Origin: an uncultured Holophagaceae bacterium
GTDB lineage: Bacteria; Acidobacteriota; Holophagae; Holophagales; Holophagaceae
NCBI GenBank assembly: GCA_903884655.1
Contig: CAISFO010000079.1
Coordinates: forward strand, 81,811 to 145,810
Direction of reading: 5' to 3'
Length of the DNA stretch: 64,000 nucleotides
Shown here: positions 15,305 to 23,686 of the stretch, piece after piece
How the letters are laid out: every line of letters starts with the position of its first letter
Position numbering within the stretch: position 1 is the stretch's first letter
Position numbers and translations under genes: made by a program
Notes under the pieces: model-generated
Databases searched by the model: none
What the model was told of the DNA's origin: nothing
What the model saw: only the letters and a program-made list of their open reading frames with translations

Positions 15305-16506
15305 CCATGGACTCCATCGCCCTTTCCCGGCAGATGCTCGACGGCGACAAGATGATCGTCAACATGGGGCCTTCGCACCCCACCACCCACGGCACCCTGC
15401 GCATCGTGCTGGAGCTCGAAGGCGAGACCATCACCAAGGCCACGCCGGAGATGGGCTACCTCCACCGCGGCGTGGAGAAGCTGGGCGAAAGCCTCAGCTA
15501 CCAGCAGTTCATTCCCCTGACGGACCGCCTGAACTACTGCAGCTCCATCATGAACAATGTGGGCTACTGCACGGCGGTGGAGAAGCTGCTGGACATCCCG
15601 ATTCCCAAGCGGGCGCAGCACCTGCGTGTGCTTCTGTCCGAGCTGGCCCGGGTGGCCGACCACATCGTGTGCGTGGGCGTCAACGCCGTGGACATCGGCG
15701 CCTTCACCGCCTTCCTCTACCTCTTCAAGCAGCGCGAAACCGCCTACGAGCTCTTCGAGCTGGCCTCGGGCCAGCGCCTGCACACCAGCTTCACCCGCAT
15801 CGGCGGCCTCATGCGGGACATTCCCGCTGGCTTCGTCCCGCTGGCCGAGCGCTTCCTGGTGGAGTGCTCCGCGGCCATCGATGAACTGGAGCGCCTGCTC
15901 ACCCACAACCCCATCTGGCATGACCGCACCAAGGGCATCGGTGCCATCAGCGCCGAGGACGCCATCAACTGGGGCTACACGGGCCCCTGCCTCCGCGCCG
16001 CCGGCGTCCCCCAGGACCTGCGCAAGGCCCAGCCCTACCTGGGCTACGAGACCTATGACTTCGACATCGCCATCGGTACCACCGGCGACGTGTTCGACCG
16101 CTACCTGGTGCGCGTGGAGGAAATGCGGCAGAGCCTGCGCATCATCCGCCAGGTGCTGGACCGCCTGGAACCCGGCCCCGTCATCGTGGACGATCCCAAG
16201 GTGGCCCTGCCGCCCAAGGAGAAGGTCTATACCCGGATGGAAAGCCTCATCCACCACTTCAAGCTCATCATGCATGGCATGGAGATGCCCGTGGGCGAGG
16301 TCTACAGTGCCACCGAAGCCGCCAACGGCGAGCTGGGCTTCTACCTTGTGAGCGACGGCGGCAAGAACCCCTACCGCATCCGCGTTCGGCCCCCCTGCCT
16401 GCCCATCTTCAGCAGCTTCGAGGACCAGGTGAAGGGCGGGCTCATCGCTGATGCGGTCGCCGTGCTTGGCGCGATGAATATCATTGCGGGTGAGCTAGAT
16501 CGCTAA
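15301..16506 (+). CDS. nuoD: NADH-quinone oxidoreductase subunit D
   Basis: 401 aa, the 49 kDa subunit. Motifs: NMGPSHPTTHGTLRIVLELE at the quinone pocket, PEMGYLHRGVEKLGE, CVGVNAVDIGAFTAFLY, and the C-terminal GELGFYLVSDGGKNPYRIRV with PCLPIFSS. Start at ATG 15301, coupled to nuoC. The nuo run ends here: nuoE follows only 5.2 kb downstream and nuoG to nuoN are not in the window. Confidence 0.97.
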   Translation: MTMDSIALSRQMLDGDKMIVNMGPSHPTTHGTLRIVLELEGETITKATPEMGYLHRGVEKLGESLSYQQFIPLTDRLNYCSSIMNNVGYCTAVEKLLDIPIPKRAQHLRVLLSELARVADHIVCVGVNAVDIGAFTAFLYLFKQRETAYELFELASGQRLHTSFTRIGGLMRDIPAGFVPLAERFLVECSAAIDELERLLTHNPIWHDRTKGIGAISAEDAINWGYTGPCLRAAGVPQDLRKAQPYLGYETYDFDIAIGTTGDVFDRYLVRVEEMRQSLRIIRQVLDRLEPGPVIVDDPKVALPPKEKVYTRMESLIHHFKLIMHGMEMPVGEVYSATEAANGELGFYLVSDGGKNPYRIRVRPPCLPIFSSFEDQVKGGLIADAVAVLGAMNIIAGELDR

Positions 16507-17057
16507 CGCGCCGAGGACAGCAGCTGGGCGAAGCCCGGATGCCGGACTGGGGGCTATGAGGCCGAAGCAGGGAGGCTCCGTCTCCGCGAGGCGCCAGCCG
16601 AGTGGGAGCACGCGGAGCATGCGATAGACGGAGGGAGGCCGACCGCGCGCGTAGCGCGTGACCCCGCAGGGGCGAGGCCCAGGGAGGCTCCGCCTCCGCG
16701 AGCCTGCGAGCGGGAGGGCGCTCGTGGAGCGCCCGTCAGGCGGAGGGCCGAGTCATGCCGAAGCAGGGAGGCTCGCCCGGCCAAGGCATGCGTCGGCAGG
16801 AGTCTATGGGCCTCTCCACGGGGCGACAGCCGATTGGGTGCAGGCGCGGCGCGGGATTGATTGAGGGAGGCTGACCTGTGCGGGCCGCATGACTCCGCGG
16901 GGGCGACGCCCAGGGCGTATGCGGCGCCACGGTTGTCACTCCGGGGTTGGTAATATGAATCATCCCCCCGACCGAGTGGTCCGAAGTAGTGGTGCACGTG
17001 TCCACGGGATGGCTATCAACGACTCCATTTTTCGATTCGCCTTGTGGAGCAAAACCA
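16507..17057. other. 551-bp gene-free stretch with degenerate GC-rich repeats
   Basis: No convincing gene is seen between nuoD and the kinase. The first 410 bp hold repeated GC-rich blocks (see the separate repeat entry); the last 140 bp are less GC-rich and probably contain the kinase promoter, for example TTGTCA at 16933 with TATGAA at 16954 (15-bp spacing, weak). A minus-strand open frame across it has no recognisable domains and shadows the repeats. Confidence 0.6.
16561..16915. repeat. Two copies of a degenerate GC-rich intergenic repeat
   Basis: GCCGAAGCAGGGAGGCTC occurs exactly twice (16561-16578 and 16757-16774). A longer block of about 94 bp (16591-16684 and 16823-16915) is repeated with roughly 70 per cent identity by eye, both copies ending in a TGACxCCGCxGGGGCGAxGCCCAGGG segment. 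The pattern is non-coding. It could be a folded RNA, a REP-like element or remnants of duplicated sequence. Confidence 0.55.
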
Positions 17058-18713
17058 GTGCTGACCAGACACCTTCAGTCCCACCCACTGGCCGCTGCCT
17101 TCTCCTTCGTCGTTCTCTTCAGCGTTCTGTTCTTCGCCCTCCATGGAAGACTGGCGGACAACGTCTTCATCATCGGCAATCTGTTGCCCCTCATCTTCGG
17201 TGCGATTTTCGGCATGAGGTGGGGCATTGTTTATGCGCTCATTCATGGAGCCGAGGCCTTGCTCCTTGGTTCCGTCAGCGGGGTCAGCTTTGATCGCTTC
17301 ATCTCCCAGGGCATACCCGCTGTCATCGTGACGGCCATCCTCGGCGGTGCCATTGGACGCATCAGGGACCTGACAATGAGTCTCAAGCGGGAACTCAAGG
17401 AGCGTCAGCGGTACGCAAGCGAACTCCAGGAGCACAAGGAACATCTCGAGTCACTGGTAGAGGCGCGAACCGCCGACCTCATCAAGAGCAACAATCGGCT
17501 CCGGCAAGAAATCTCCGAACGCGAGAAGGTTGAGACGGAGAAACAGGACCTCGCGGCCAGCCTGAAACGGGCCGAGAAAATGGAGGCGATCGGCCTGCTC
17601 GCTGGAAGCGTAGCGCATGACCTGAACAACCTCCTGGGCGGCCTGGTCGGCTATCCGGATTTGATGCTCCTCGATCTGCCTGAGGACAGCCCCCTGCGCA
17701 AACCGCTCGTTGCCATTCGCGAGTCGGGACTGCGGTCAGCGGCGATGGTTCAAGACCTTCTGAGCCTGGCGCGTCGGGGTATCACGTCCACACGGGTGCT
17801 TGATCTGAACGATGTCGTCTCCGGCATGGTGAAGTCGCCAGAGTTCTCGAGCCTGAAGAACCAGCATCGCGGCGTCCGCATCACGACGAACCTTGCCCCG
17901 TCTCTCCTCCACATCCACGGCTCGGCTGGCAATCTGGCCAGGGCCATCCTGAACCTCGTGATCAACGCCATGGAGGCCATCGAGAGCGAAGGCCAGGTTG
18001 TGATCTCCACCGAGAACACCTATGTGGACACGCCTTCTGGTCGCTACGAATTGCTGGAGGAAGGCGAGTACGTCGCTCTTACGGTCGAAGACACCGGAAG
18101 GGGAATCCAGGATGAGGATCTGGATCGGATCTTCGAGCCCTTCTACACAAAAAAGGTGATGGGCCGCAGTGGAACTGGCCTCGGGATGGCGATCGTGTGG
18201 GGAACGGTGAAGGATCACAATGGCTTCATCGATGTTCGTAGCGAGCTAGGTAGAGGCACGACCTTCACACTCTTTCTGCCGGCAACGAGAGAACAGCCCG
18301 GAGCAGACCTTCGTGAGGTGAAACTCGATGACCTGATTGGCAACGGAGAGTCAATTCTCGTCGTCGATGACGTCAGGATGCAAGGGGATCTCTGCGTGGC
18401 AATGCTCGCAAAGCTGGGCTATTCGGTTGCCTTGGCCTCCAGCGGCGAAGAGGCCATCGAGCACCTCAAGCAGCACCCAGTCGACCTGCTGATTCTGGAC
18501 ATGATCATGCTGCCCGGCATCGACGGTCTGGAGACGTATCGGCGGATCGTCGAAAATAATCCCGGTCAGAAAGCCATCATCGTGAGTGGATTCTCAGAGA
18601 GCCAAAAAGTGAAGGAGGCTCAAGCTCTCGGCGCCGGTGCCTACTGTCGCAAGCCATTCACGTTCGAGAATATAGCGGTGATAGTCAGGGATGAGTTGCG
18701 GAGACGGGGCTGA
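17058..18713 (+). CDS. Membrane-bound hybrid sensor histidine kinase with receiver domain
   Basis: About 551 aa from GTG 17058 (GGAG 8 nt upstream); the frame is open back to 16989. The first ~110 residues are hydrophobic helices (LAAAFSFVVLFSVLFFALHG; NVFIIGNLLPLIFGAIFGMRW), then a long coiled coil (KRELKERQRYASELQEHKE). HisKA carries the phospho-acceptor in LLAGSVAHDLNNLLGG; the ATPase shows NLVINAMEAIE, VEDTGRGIQDEDLDRIFEPF and GTGLGMAIVWG. A C-terminal receiver has VVDDVRM, LLILDMIMLPGIDG and YCRKPF. Codon use is visibly less GC-biased than its neighbours, hinting at later acquisition. No partner regulator adjoins it. Confidence 0.9.
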   Translation: MLTRHLQSHPLAAAFSFVVLFSVLFFALHGRLADNVFIIGNLLPLIFGAIFGMRWGIVYALIHGAEALLLGSVSGVSFDRFISQGIPAVIVTAILGGAIGRIRDLTMSLKRELKERQRYASELQEHKEHLESLVEARTADLIKSNNRLRQEISEREKVETEKQDLAASLKRAEKMEAIGLLAGSVAHDLNNLLGGLVGYPDLMLLDLPEDSPLRKPLVAIRESGLRSAAMVQDLLSLARRGITSTRVLDLNDVVSGMVKSPEFSSLKNQHRGVRITTNLAPSLLHIHGSAGNLARAILNLVINAMEAIESEGQVVISTENTYVDTPSGRYELLEEGEYVALTVEDTGRGIQDEDLDRIFEPFYTKKVMGRSGTGLGMAIVWGTVKDHNGFIDVRSELGRGTTFTLFLPATREQPGADLREVKLDDLIGNGESILVVDDVRMQGDLCVAMLAKLGYSVALASSGEEAIEHLKQHPVDLLILDMIMLPGIDGLETYRRIVENNPGQKAIIVSGFSESQKVKEAQALGAGAYCRKPFTFENIAVIVRDELRRRG

Positions 18714-18751
18714 CGGATGGTCAGGCGCAGGTGGGTGTGGTGCCCGTGCAT

Positions 18752-18770
18752 CCTGGCTTCTAGAGCCAGG
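18752..18770 (+). terminator. Hairpin after the hybrid kinase
   Basis: CCTGGCT-TCTAG-AGCCAGG, a perfect 7-bp stem with a 5-nt loop, 39 bp after the kinase stop. It lacks a T-run, so it may be a weak or factor-dependent terminator. Confidence 0.35.
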
Positions 18771-18799
18771 CGAAACCTTCTGAAAGCTCCGCGGCGCCG

Positions 18800-20143
18800 A
18801 TGAAGATCCTGCTCATCACACCGGAGAACCCGTTCCTCCGCGCCTTTCGGCGGGGTCAGCTCAACAACTTCGCCCAGCTGACCATGCCGCATCTCGCGGG
18901 TTTCGTGCCCCGGCAGCACCAGGTCACGCTGCTCGATGAGCACGTCCAGACCGTGGATGTCGAGGCGCCCTTCGATCTGGTCGGGATCACCTGCAGCACG
19001 CCCAACGCGAGTCACGTCTACCGCATGGCGGACGCCTTCCGCGCCCGGGGTCGGCTCGTGGTCCTCGGGGGACCCCATCCGACCCTGCTGCCCGACGAGG
19101 CGCGGCCCCACGCGGATGCGCTGGTCCTCGGGGAGGCGGAGACCGCCTGGCCCCAGCTGCTGGAGGATGTGGTCCGGGGCGATCTCCAGCCGGAATACCT
19201 TTCTTTGCCGGGTAACCCGCCAACCCTGGCACAGCTGCCGATCCCGCGGCGGGATCTGATCGCGGGCCGACGCTGGCTGACCGATACGGTGATCGCCACC
19301 CGGGGTTGCCCACACCGCTGCCATTTCTGCAACCTCCGCCAGATCTACGCGCCAGAGCTGCGATTTCGGCCTGTGTCGGAGGTCGCGGCGGAAATCAGAG
19401 GGCTTCGCTCTCCATTTTTCGCCTTCTGGGACGACCAGCTCTTCATGGATCGGGACTATGCCCTTCGGCTGTTCGGGGCCCTGGAAGGGCTGAACCGCCG
19501 GTGGGCGGCGATGGTCACCCAGGACAGCATCCGTGACGACCGCCTGCTCAAGGCGGCAGCCCGGGCCGGATGCACCTGTCTCTTCCTCGGTCTGGAGTCG
19601 GTCTCCGAGGCGAGCCTGGGCTCCGTCAACAAAGCGTTCAACCGGGTGGAGGGGTACGGCGACCTTGTCGCCCGGATCCATGCCCACGCGATTTCCGTCC
19701 AGGCCGGCATCATGTTCGGCTTCGACGGCGACGATGAGGCCTGCTTCGAAAGGACCCTCGACCTGGCGACCCGCATCGGCCTGGACGGAGCCACCATTAG
19801 CATCCTCACCCCGTTCCCGCAGACCGAAGTGTTTCGCCAGCTCGATGGGGCCGGGCGCCTGCTGACCCGCGATTGGAGTTATTTCAACGGCAAGACAGCC
19901 GTGGCCTTCAGCCCGGCGAACATGAGCCCGGAGGCACTGTGGAACGGCTACATGTGGTTCCGGCGCCGGTTCTTTTCCCGGCGCTGCACCCTCGAGCGGA
20001 TCGCACGGTCAGGGGTCCGGCCCCTGCAAGCGCTGGCGCTGAACTGGGGCTACCGGCGTGCCCTGGGGAACCCGATACCGGGCTGGCCCATTCCCGGTGG
20101 AGACCGCAGAGCGGAGCTCGACTGGCCCAGGTCAGGCAGATGA
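18800..20143 (+). CDS. B12-binding-domain radical SAM protein
   Basis: 447 aa. The N-terminal ~130 residues form a cobalamin-binding-like Rossmann domain (MKILLITPENPFLR, LLDEHVQTVD, DLVGITCSTPNAS, LVVLGGPHPTLLPDEA). The radical SAM cluster motif is Cys170, Cys174 and Cys177 in RGCPHRCHFCNL. Later segments (FWDDQLFMDRDYALRLF; CTCLFLGLESVSEASL; VQAGIMFGFDGDDE) are typical of this class. Such enzymes methylate or rearrange unactivated carbons in lipids or natural products; the substrate is not predictable here. No cobalamin or lipid genes adjoin it. Confidence 0.9.
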   Translation: MKILLITPENPFLRAFRRGQLNNFAQLTMPHLAGFVPRQHQVTLLDEHVQTVDVEAPFDLVGITCSTPNASHVYRMADAFRARGRLVVLGGPHPTLLPDEARPHADALVLGEAETAWPQLLEDVVRGDLQPEYLSLPGNPPTLAQLPIPRRDLIAGRRWLTDTVIATRGCPHRCHFCNLRQIYAPELRFRPVSEVAAEIRGLRSPFFAFWDDQLFMDRDYALRLFGALEGLNRRWAAMVTQDSIRDDRLLKAAARAGCTCLFLGLESVSEASLGSVNKAFNRVEGYGDLVARIHAHAISVQAGIMFGFDGDDEACFERTLDLATRIGLDGATISILTPFPQTEVFRQLDGAGRLLTRDWSYFNGKTAVAFSPANMSPEALWNGYMWFRRRFFSRRCTLERIARSGVRPLQALALNWGYRRALGNPIPGWPIPGGDRRAELDWPRSGR

Positions 20144-20185
20144 GCCTCCCCGCTTCCAGCTGCCTGAGAGGTGTCTCAAGCTCGA

Positions 20186-20677
20186 TCAGGGCTTGATCAG
20201 CGCCTCCAGCTGCGCCCGATGGTCGTTGCGGAGCCGTTCCAGGATGGCCAGCAGGGCCTCCCGTTCCTCCGCGCTGATGGCACGGTCCACTTGCTGGCAC
20301 AGCGCCTGATGCCGCCCGTGCATCTTGGCCTCCAGGGCCAGTCCCTTGGGGGTGATCTGCACCCGGCTGCCCCGGCGGTCGGCGGGGTTCTCGCAGCGCT
20401 TCACCAGGCTCCGGGCCTCCAGTCGGTTAACCAGACGCGGCACGTCGGCGAAGCGGTAGATCATGCGGCAGCGGATGTCCTTCACCAGGTAGCCGTCCTT
20501 GGGCCCGCCCTTGAGGATGCGGAGCACGTTGAACTGCTGGTCCGAGATGCCCTCGGGCTCGTAGAGGCACTCGTCAAAGAGGCGCGCCACGTACTCCCGG
20601 GTGAGGAGCAGGGCCAAGGCCACCTCATGACCGGGCTCGAGGGGCTTGGCGATCTGGAGTTCCTCGCGGATGTGCAT
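20186..20677 (-). CDS. MarR family transcriptional regulator
   Basis: 163 aa winged-helix regulator. Recognisable: ISDQQFNVLRILKGGPKDGY, a recognition helix in RFADVPRLVNRLEARSLV, the wing KRCENPADRRGSRVQITPKG, then the dimerisation helices (ISAEEREALLAILERLRNDH). Divergent from yceI with a 110-bp gap that holds a GTTCAAA/TTTGAAC dyad, so it probably controls yceI and itself. MarR proteins commonly sense phenolic or oxidative signals. Confidence 0.9.
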   Translation of the reverse strand: MHIREELQIAKPLEPGHEVALALLLTREYVARLFDECLYEPEGISDQQFNVLRILKGGPKDGYLVKDIRCRMIYRFADVPRLVNRLEARSLVKRCENPADRRGSRVQITPKGLALEAKMHGRHQALCQQVDRAISAEEREALLAILERLRNDHRAQLEALIKP

Positions 20678-20708
20678 GGCAGGCTCCCATGGATGAGAAT
20701 GACAGAAA

Positions 20709-20743
20709 GTTCAAAAAAGGTGTTGCAACTCCCGAATTTGAAC
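20709..20743. promoter_or_regulatory. Candidate MarR operator and yceI promoter
   Basis: GTTCAAA (20709-20715) and TTTGAAC (20737-20743) are perfect inverted 7-mers, 21 bp apart, in the marR-yceI gap. TTGCAA (20723) and TAGACT (20745), spaced by 16 bp, could be the yceI promoter lying within and beside the dyad. Placement is by eye. Confidence 0.35.
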
Positions 20744-20787
20744 CTAGACTATATTGCATGGTGAAACACCTATTTTCTGGAGGCCCC

Positions 20788-21366
20788 ATGCGCCACCCCT
20801 TCCGCACCCTTCTGGCCGTGCTCGCCCTGGCCGCCCTGCCGGCCCTGGCCCAGGACACGTACAAGATCGATCCCGTTCACAGCGAGATCAGCTTCAAGAT
20901 CCGTCACCTGCTGGCCAAGGTGAACGGCCGTTTCACCAAGTTCTCGGGCGACATCCAGGTGGATGCCAAGGACATCACCAAGTCCACTGTGGAGGTCAGC
21001 ATTGACGCCGCGAGCATCAATACCGACAACGAGGCCCGGGATAAGCACCTCCGCAGCGATGCCTTCTTCGATGTGGCCAAGTACCCCACCATCACCTTCA
21101 AAAGCACTTCGGTGAAGGAGGTCTCGAAGGGCAAGCTGGAGGTGACCGGCGACTTTACCCTGCACGGAGTCACCAAGCGCATCACCTTCCCCATCACCAA
21201 CGCCGGGACCATGGCGGGCATGCAGCCCGGCAGCGTCGTGGGGGGGTTCACCGATGGTGCCCTGACCATCAACCGCAATGAATACGGCATCAAGACCTTC
21301 CCCGGCGCCTTGGGCGACGATGTGGCCATTGCCCTGAACGTCGAGGCGGGCAAGATCACCAAATAG
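20788..21366 (+). CDS. YceI family periplasmic lipid-binding protein
   Basis: 192 aa. A signal peptide (about residues 1-22, MRHPFRTLLAVLALAALPALAQ) precedes the YceI lipocalin-like barrel: YKIDPVHSEISFKIRHL, VEVSIDAASINTDNEARDKH, FFDVAKYPTITFKSTSV, DFTLHGVTKRITFP and NRNEYGIKTF. YceI proteins bind isoprenoid or lipid ligands in the periplasm and are often stress-induced. Start ATG 20788 follows GGAGG; it is in a two-gene unit with the CDGSH gene and divergent from marR. Confidence 0.92.
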   Translation: MRHPFRTLLAVLALAALPALAQDTYKIDPVHSEISFKIRHLLAKVNGRFTKFSGDIQVDAKDITKSTVEVSIDAASINTDNEARDKHLRSDAFFDVAKYPTITFKSTSVKEVSKGKLEVTGDFTLHGVTKRITFPITNAGTMAGMQPGSVVGGFTDGALTINRNEYGIKTFPGALGDDVAIALNVEAGKITK

Positions 21367-21379
21367 AACGGAGGCTGAG

Positions 21380-21622
21380 ATGAGCGAAGGAATCCCGAAA
21401 GTCGCTGCCAAGACCCCTGCGGTCCTGGACTTGGAGCCAGGCACCTACTTCTGGTGCTCCTGCGGGCTGAGCGCCAAGCAGCCCTTCTGCGATGGCAGCC
21501 ACAAGGTCTGCGAGCTGCGTCCCATGAAGGTGGAAGTGCTCGAGGCGGGCAAGAAGGCCCTCTGCCAGTGCAAGCACACCAAGACGGCCCCCTTCTGTGA
21601 CGGGAGCCACTGCGACCTGTAG
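21380..21622 (+). CDS. Double CDGSH iron-sulfur domain protein
   Basis: 80 aa carrying two CDGSH-type motifs. First set: Cys26, Cys28, Cys37 and His41 (WCSCGLS...FCDGSH). Second set: Cys62, Cys64, Cys73 and His77 (CQCKHT...FCDGSH). Each CDGSH motif ligates a 2Fe-2S cluster with three Cys and one His (mitoNEET family). The protein is nearly all domain, so it should be a small double-cluster redox or iron-handling protein. It follows yceI by 13 bp with GGAGG at its own start and ends before a strong terminator. Confidence 0.92.
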   Translation: MSEGIPKVAAKTPAVLDLEPGTYFWCSCGLSAKQPFCDGSHKVCELRPMKVEVLEAGKKALCQCKHTKTAPFCDGSHCDL

Positions 21623-21647
21623 ATCGGGTCGGGATCTGGACGTGATG

Positions 21648-21685
21648 GGGGGCACCGGGTTTACCGGGGCCCCCTGTTGGTTTTT
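21648..21685 (+). terminator. Rho-independent terminator after the CDGSH gene
   Basis: GGGGGCACCGG, loop GTTTA, CCGGGGCCCCC, then TGTTGGTTTTT. The 11-bp stem has one A-C mismatch. It separates yceI-CDGSH from nuoE, so nuoE needs its own promoter or readthrough. Confidence 0.8.
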
Positions 21686-21718
21686 ATGGCTAAACTGGCC
21701 CCTCATGCGAGCGCACCC

Positions 21719-22294
21719 ATGAACCACCCCCAGCCACCCGAGACCTCGAACGAACCCCTGGCCCCCGGCCAGCGGCTGCCATTGTCCGAACGGAAGGACT
21801 TCAGCCCCGAGGCCGTGGCCGAGATCCAGGCCATCATGGCCAAGTTCCCCGACAAGCTCGCCGCCACCTTGCCAGCGCTCTACATCGCCCAGCGGGAGTT
21901 CGGCTTCGTCAGCCTCTCGGCCATGAAGGCGGTGGCCAAGACGATCGGCATCCCCGAAGGTCATGTCTTCGGCGTGGCCACCTTCTACACCATGTATCAG
22001 AAGCGACCCGTGGGTAAGTACCACTTCGCCGTCTGCACCAACATCAGCTGCGCCCTGCGCGGCGCCGCCCAGCTGCTGGAGAAGGTCTGCGAGAAGACCG
22101 GCGTGAAGCCAGGCGCGGGGCCCAGCCCCGACGGCATGTGGAGCGTGGAGGAAGTGGAGTGCCTGGCCGGCTGCGGCGTGGCCCCCTGCATCCAGGTGAA
22201 CCAGGACGTCTACGACGAGCTGGTGGACGAGCAGAAGCTCGTCGAGGTGATGGAAGCCTGCAAGCGCGGCGACTACCGCCCCTGGGCTGAGTGA
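21719..22294 (+). CDS. nuoE: NADH-quinone oxidoreductase subunit E
   Basis: 191 aa. The thioredoxin-like 2Fe-2S domain shows CTNISCALRG and ECLAGCGVAPCIQV, the two Cys pairs of the N1a cluster; helices FPDKLAATLPALYIAQREFG and GHVFGVATFYTMYQ are family-typical. It feeds electrons with NuoF from NADH. Start at ATG 21719 (an ATG at 21686 falls on the terminator T-run). It lies 12 bp before the nuoF start. Confidence 0.95.
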   Translation: MNHPQPPETSNEPLAPGQRLPLSERKDFSPEAVAEIQAIMAKFPDKLAATLPALYIAQREFGFVSLSAMKAVAKTIGIPEGHVFGVATFYTMYQKRPVGKYHFAVCTNISCALRGAAQLLEKVCEKTGVKPGAGPSPDGMWSVEEVECLAGCGVAPCIQVNQDVYDELVDEQKLVEVMEACKRGDYRPWAE

Positions 22295-22306
22295 GGGGGA
22301 GTGACC

Positions 22307-23677
22307 ATGGCCGCCATCCGCACCAAGCCCGATCACCACACCTACACCTTCCCCGGCTTCGGCTCGGAGAAGTTCCCGAACCTGCTGCTGCGCGGCGCCG
22401 GTGATCTGAACAACTGGCACCTCAAGGTCTATGAACAGCAGCATGAGGGCTACGTCGCCATGAAGGCCGCCCTGAAGCGGGAGCCTGTGGCGGTCATCGA
22501 TGAGGTCAAGGCCTCAGGCCTGCGAGGCCGGGGCGGGGCGGGGTTCCCCGCCGGACTCAAATGGTCCTTCATGCCCAAGGACACGCCAGAGCGCAAGTTC
22601 ACCCGGTACCTGGTGTGCAACGGTGACGAAGGCGAGCCGGGCACCTTCAAGGACCGCGTCATCCTCGAATACAACCCCCACCAGTTGATCGAAGGCATGA
22701 TCATCGGTGGCTGGGCCATGCAGTGCGCCATGGGTTATGTCTACATCCGCGGCGAGTTCCTCTGGCTCATCGAGAAGCTGGAGGCGGCCATCCAGCAGGC
22801 CCGTGACGCCGGCTACCTCGGCAAGAACATCCTGGGCACCGGGTGGGACTACGACATCCTGGTCTACCGGGGCGCCGGCGCCTACATCTGTGGCGAGGAG
22901 ACCGCCCTGCTGAACTCGCTGGAGGGCCGCCGGGGCGAGCCCCGAGTCAAGCCGCCCTTCCCGGCGGCCAAGGGCGCCTTCGGCCAGCCCACCACCGTGA
23001 ACAATGTGGAGACGCTGGCGGCCGTGCCGCCGATCCTCCGCATGGGTGGCGCCGAGTACGCCAAGATCGGCTCGCCCAAGAACACAGGCACCCGCATCTT
23101 CGGGGTGAGCGGGCATGTCAAGCGACCCGGCATCTACGAGCTGCCCATGGGCACGCCCATGAACTTCCTCGTGGAAGAACTGTGCGGGGGCTCCAGTACC
23201 GGCAAGAAGATCAAGGCCATCATTCCTGGCGGGGCCAGCTGCCCCATGCTGGACGAGAAGGACTTCGACGTTCCCATGGACTTCGACAACCTGAAAGCCC
23301 GGGGCTCCATGGGCGGGTCCGGCGGCCTCATCGTCATGGACGAGAGCGTCTGCATGGTGCAGGCGACGTTGCGACTCATCAAGTTCTACGCCCATGAGAG
23401 CTGCGGCCAGTGCACGCCCTGCCGCGAAGGCTGCAACTGGCTGGAGATGATCCTCTATCGCATCGAGCACGGCGAAGGGCGCATGGAGGACCTGGATCTC
23501 ATCGCCAGCCTCACGCCGCGCATCGGCATGCGCACCCTCTGTCCCCTGGGCGACGCCGCCTGCGGGCCGGTGGATTCGGCCTTGCAGAAGTTCCGCCACG
23601 AGTTCGAGCATCACATCACCCACAAGACCTGCTACGCCGCGGGCTCGCGACTGCTGACCTCGATCGGCGCCCACTAG
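22307..23677 (+). CDS. nuoF: NADH-quinone oxidoreductase subunit F
   Basis: 456 aa, the NADH and FMN binding subunit. Visible: GLRGRGGAGFPAGLKW (nucleotide site), VCNGDEGEPGTFKDR, YICGEETALLNSLEGRRGEP and the N3 cluster CGQCTPCREGC plus a downstream Cys in RTLCPLGDAACGP. ATG 22307 follows GAGGGGGA; a GTG at 22301 is a weaker choice. The adjacent downstream gene is an EamA transporter, not nuoG. Confidence 0.96.
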   Translation: MAAIRTKPDHHTYTFPGFGSEKFPNLLLRGAGDLNNWHLKVYEQQHEGYVAMKAALKREPVAVIDEVKASGLRGRGGAGFPAGLKWSFMPKDTPERKFTRYLVCNGDEGEPGTFKDRVILEYNPHQLIEGMIIGGWAMQCAMGYVYIRGEFLWLIEKLEAAIQQARDAGYLGKNILGTGWDYDILVYRGAGAYICGEETALLNSLEGRRGEPRVKPPFPAAKGAFGQPTTVNNVETLAAVPPILRMGGAEYAKIGSPKNTGTRIFGVSGHVKRPGIYELPMGTPMNFLVEELCGGSSTGKKIKAIIPGGASCPMLDEKDFDVPMDFDNLKARGSMGGSGGLIVMDESVCMVQATLRLIKFYAHESCGQCTPCREGCNWLEMILYRIEHGEGRMEDLDLIASLTPRIGMRTLCPLGDAACGPVDSALQKFRHEFEHHITHKTCYAAGSRLLTSIGAH

Positions 23678-23686
23678 GCCTTCCCC

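Noticed and set aside
16554..16997. Minus-strand open frames in the repeat patch after nuoD
   Set aside because: Translated products follow the repeat pattern, no domain or ribosome site; treated as non-coding.
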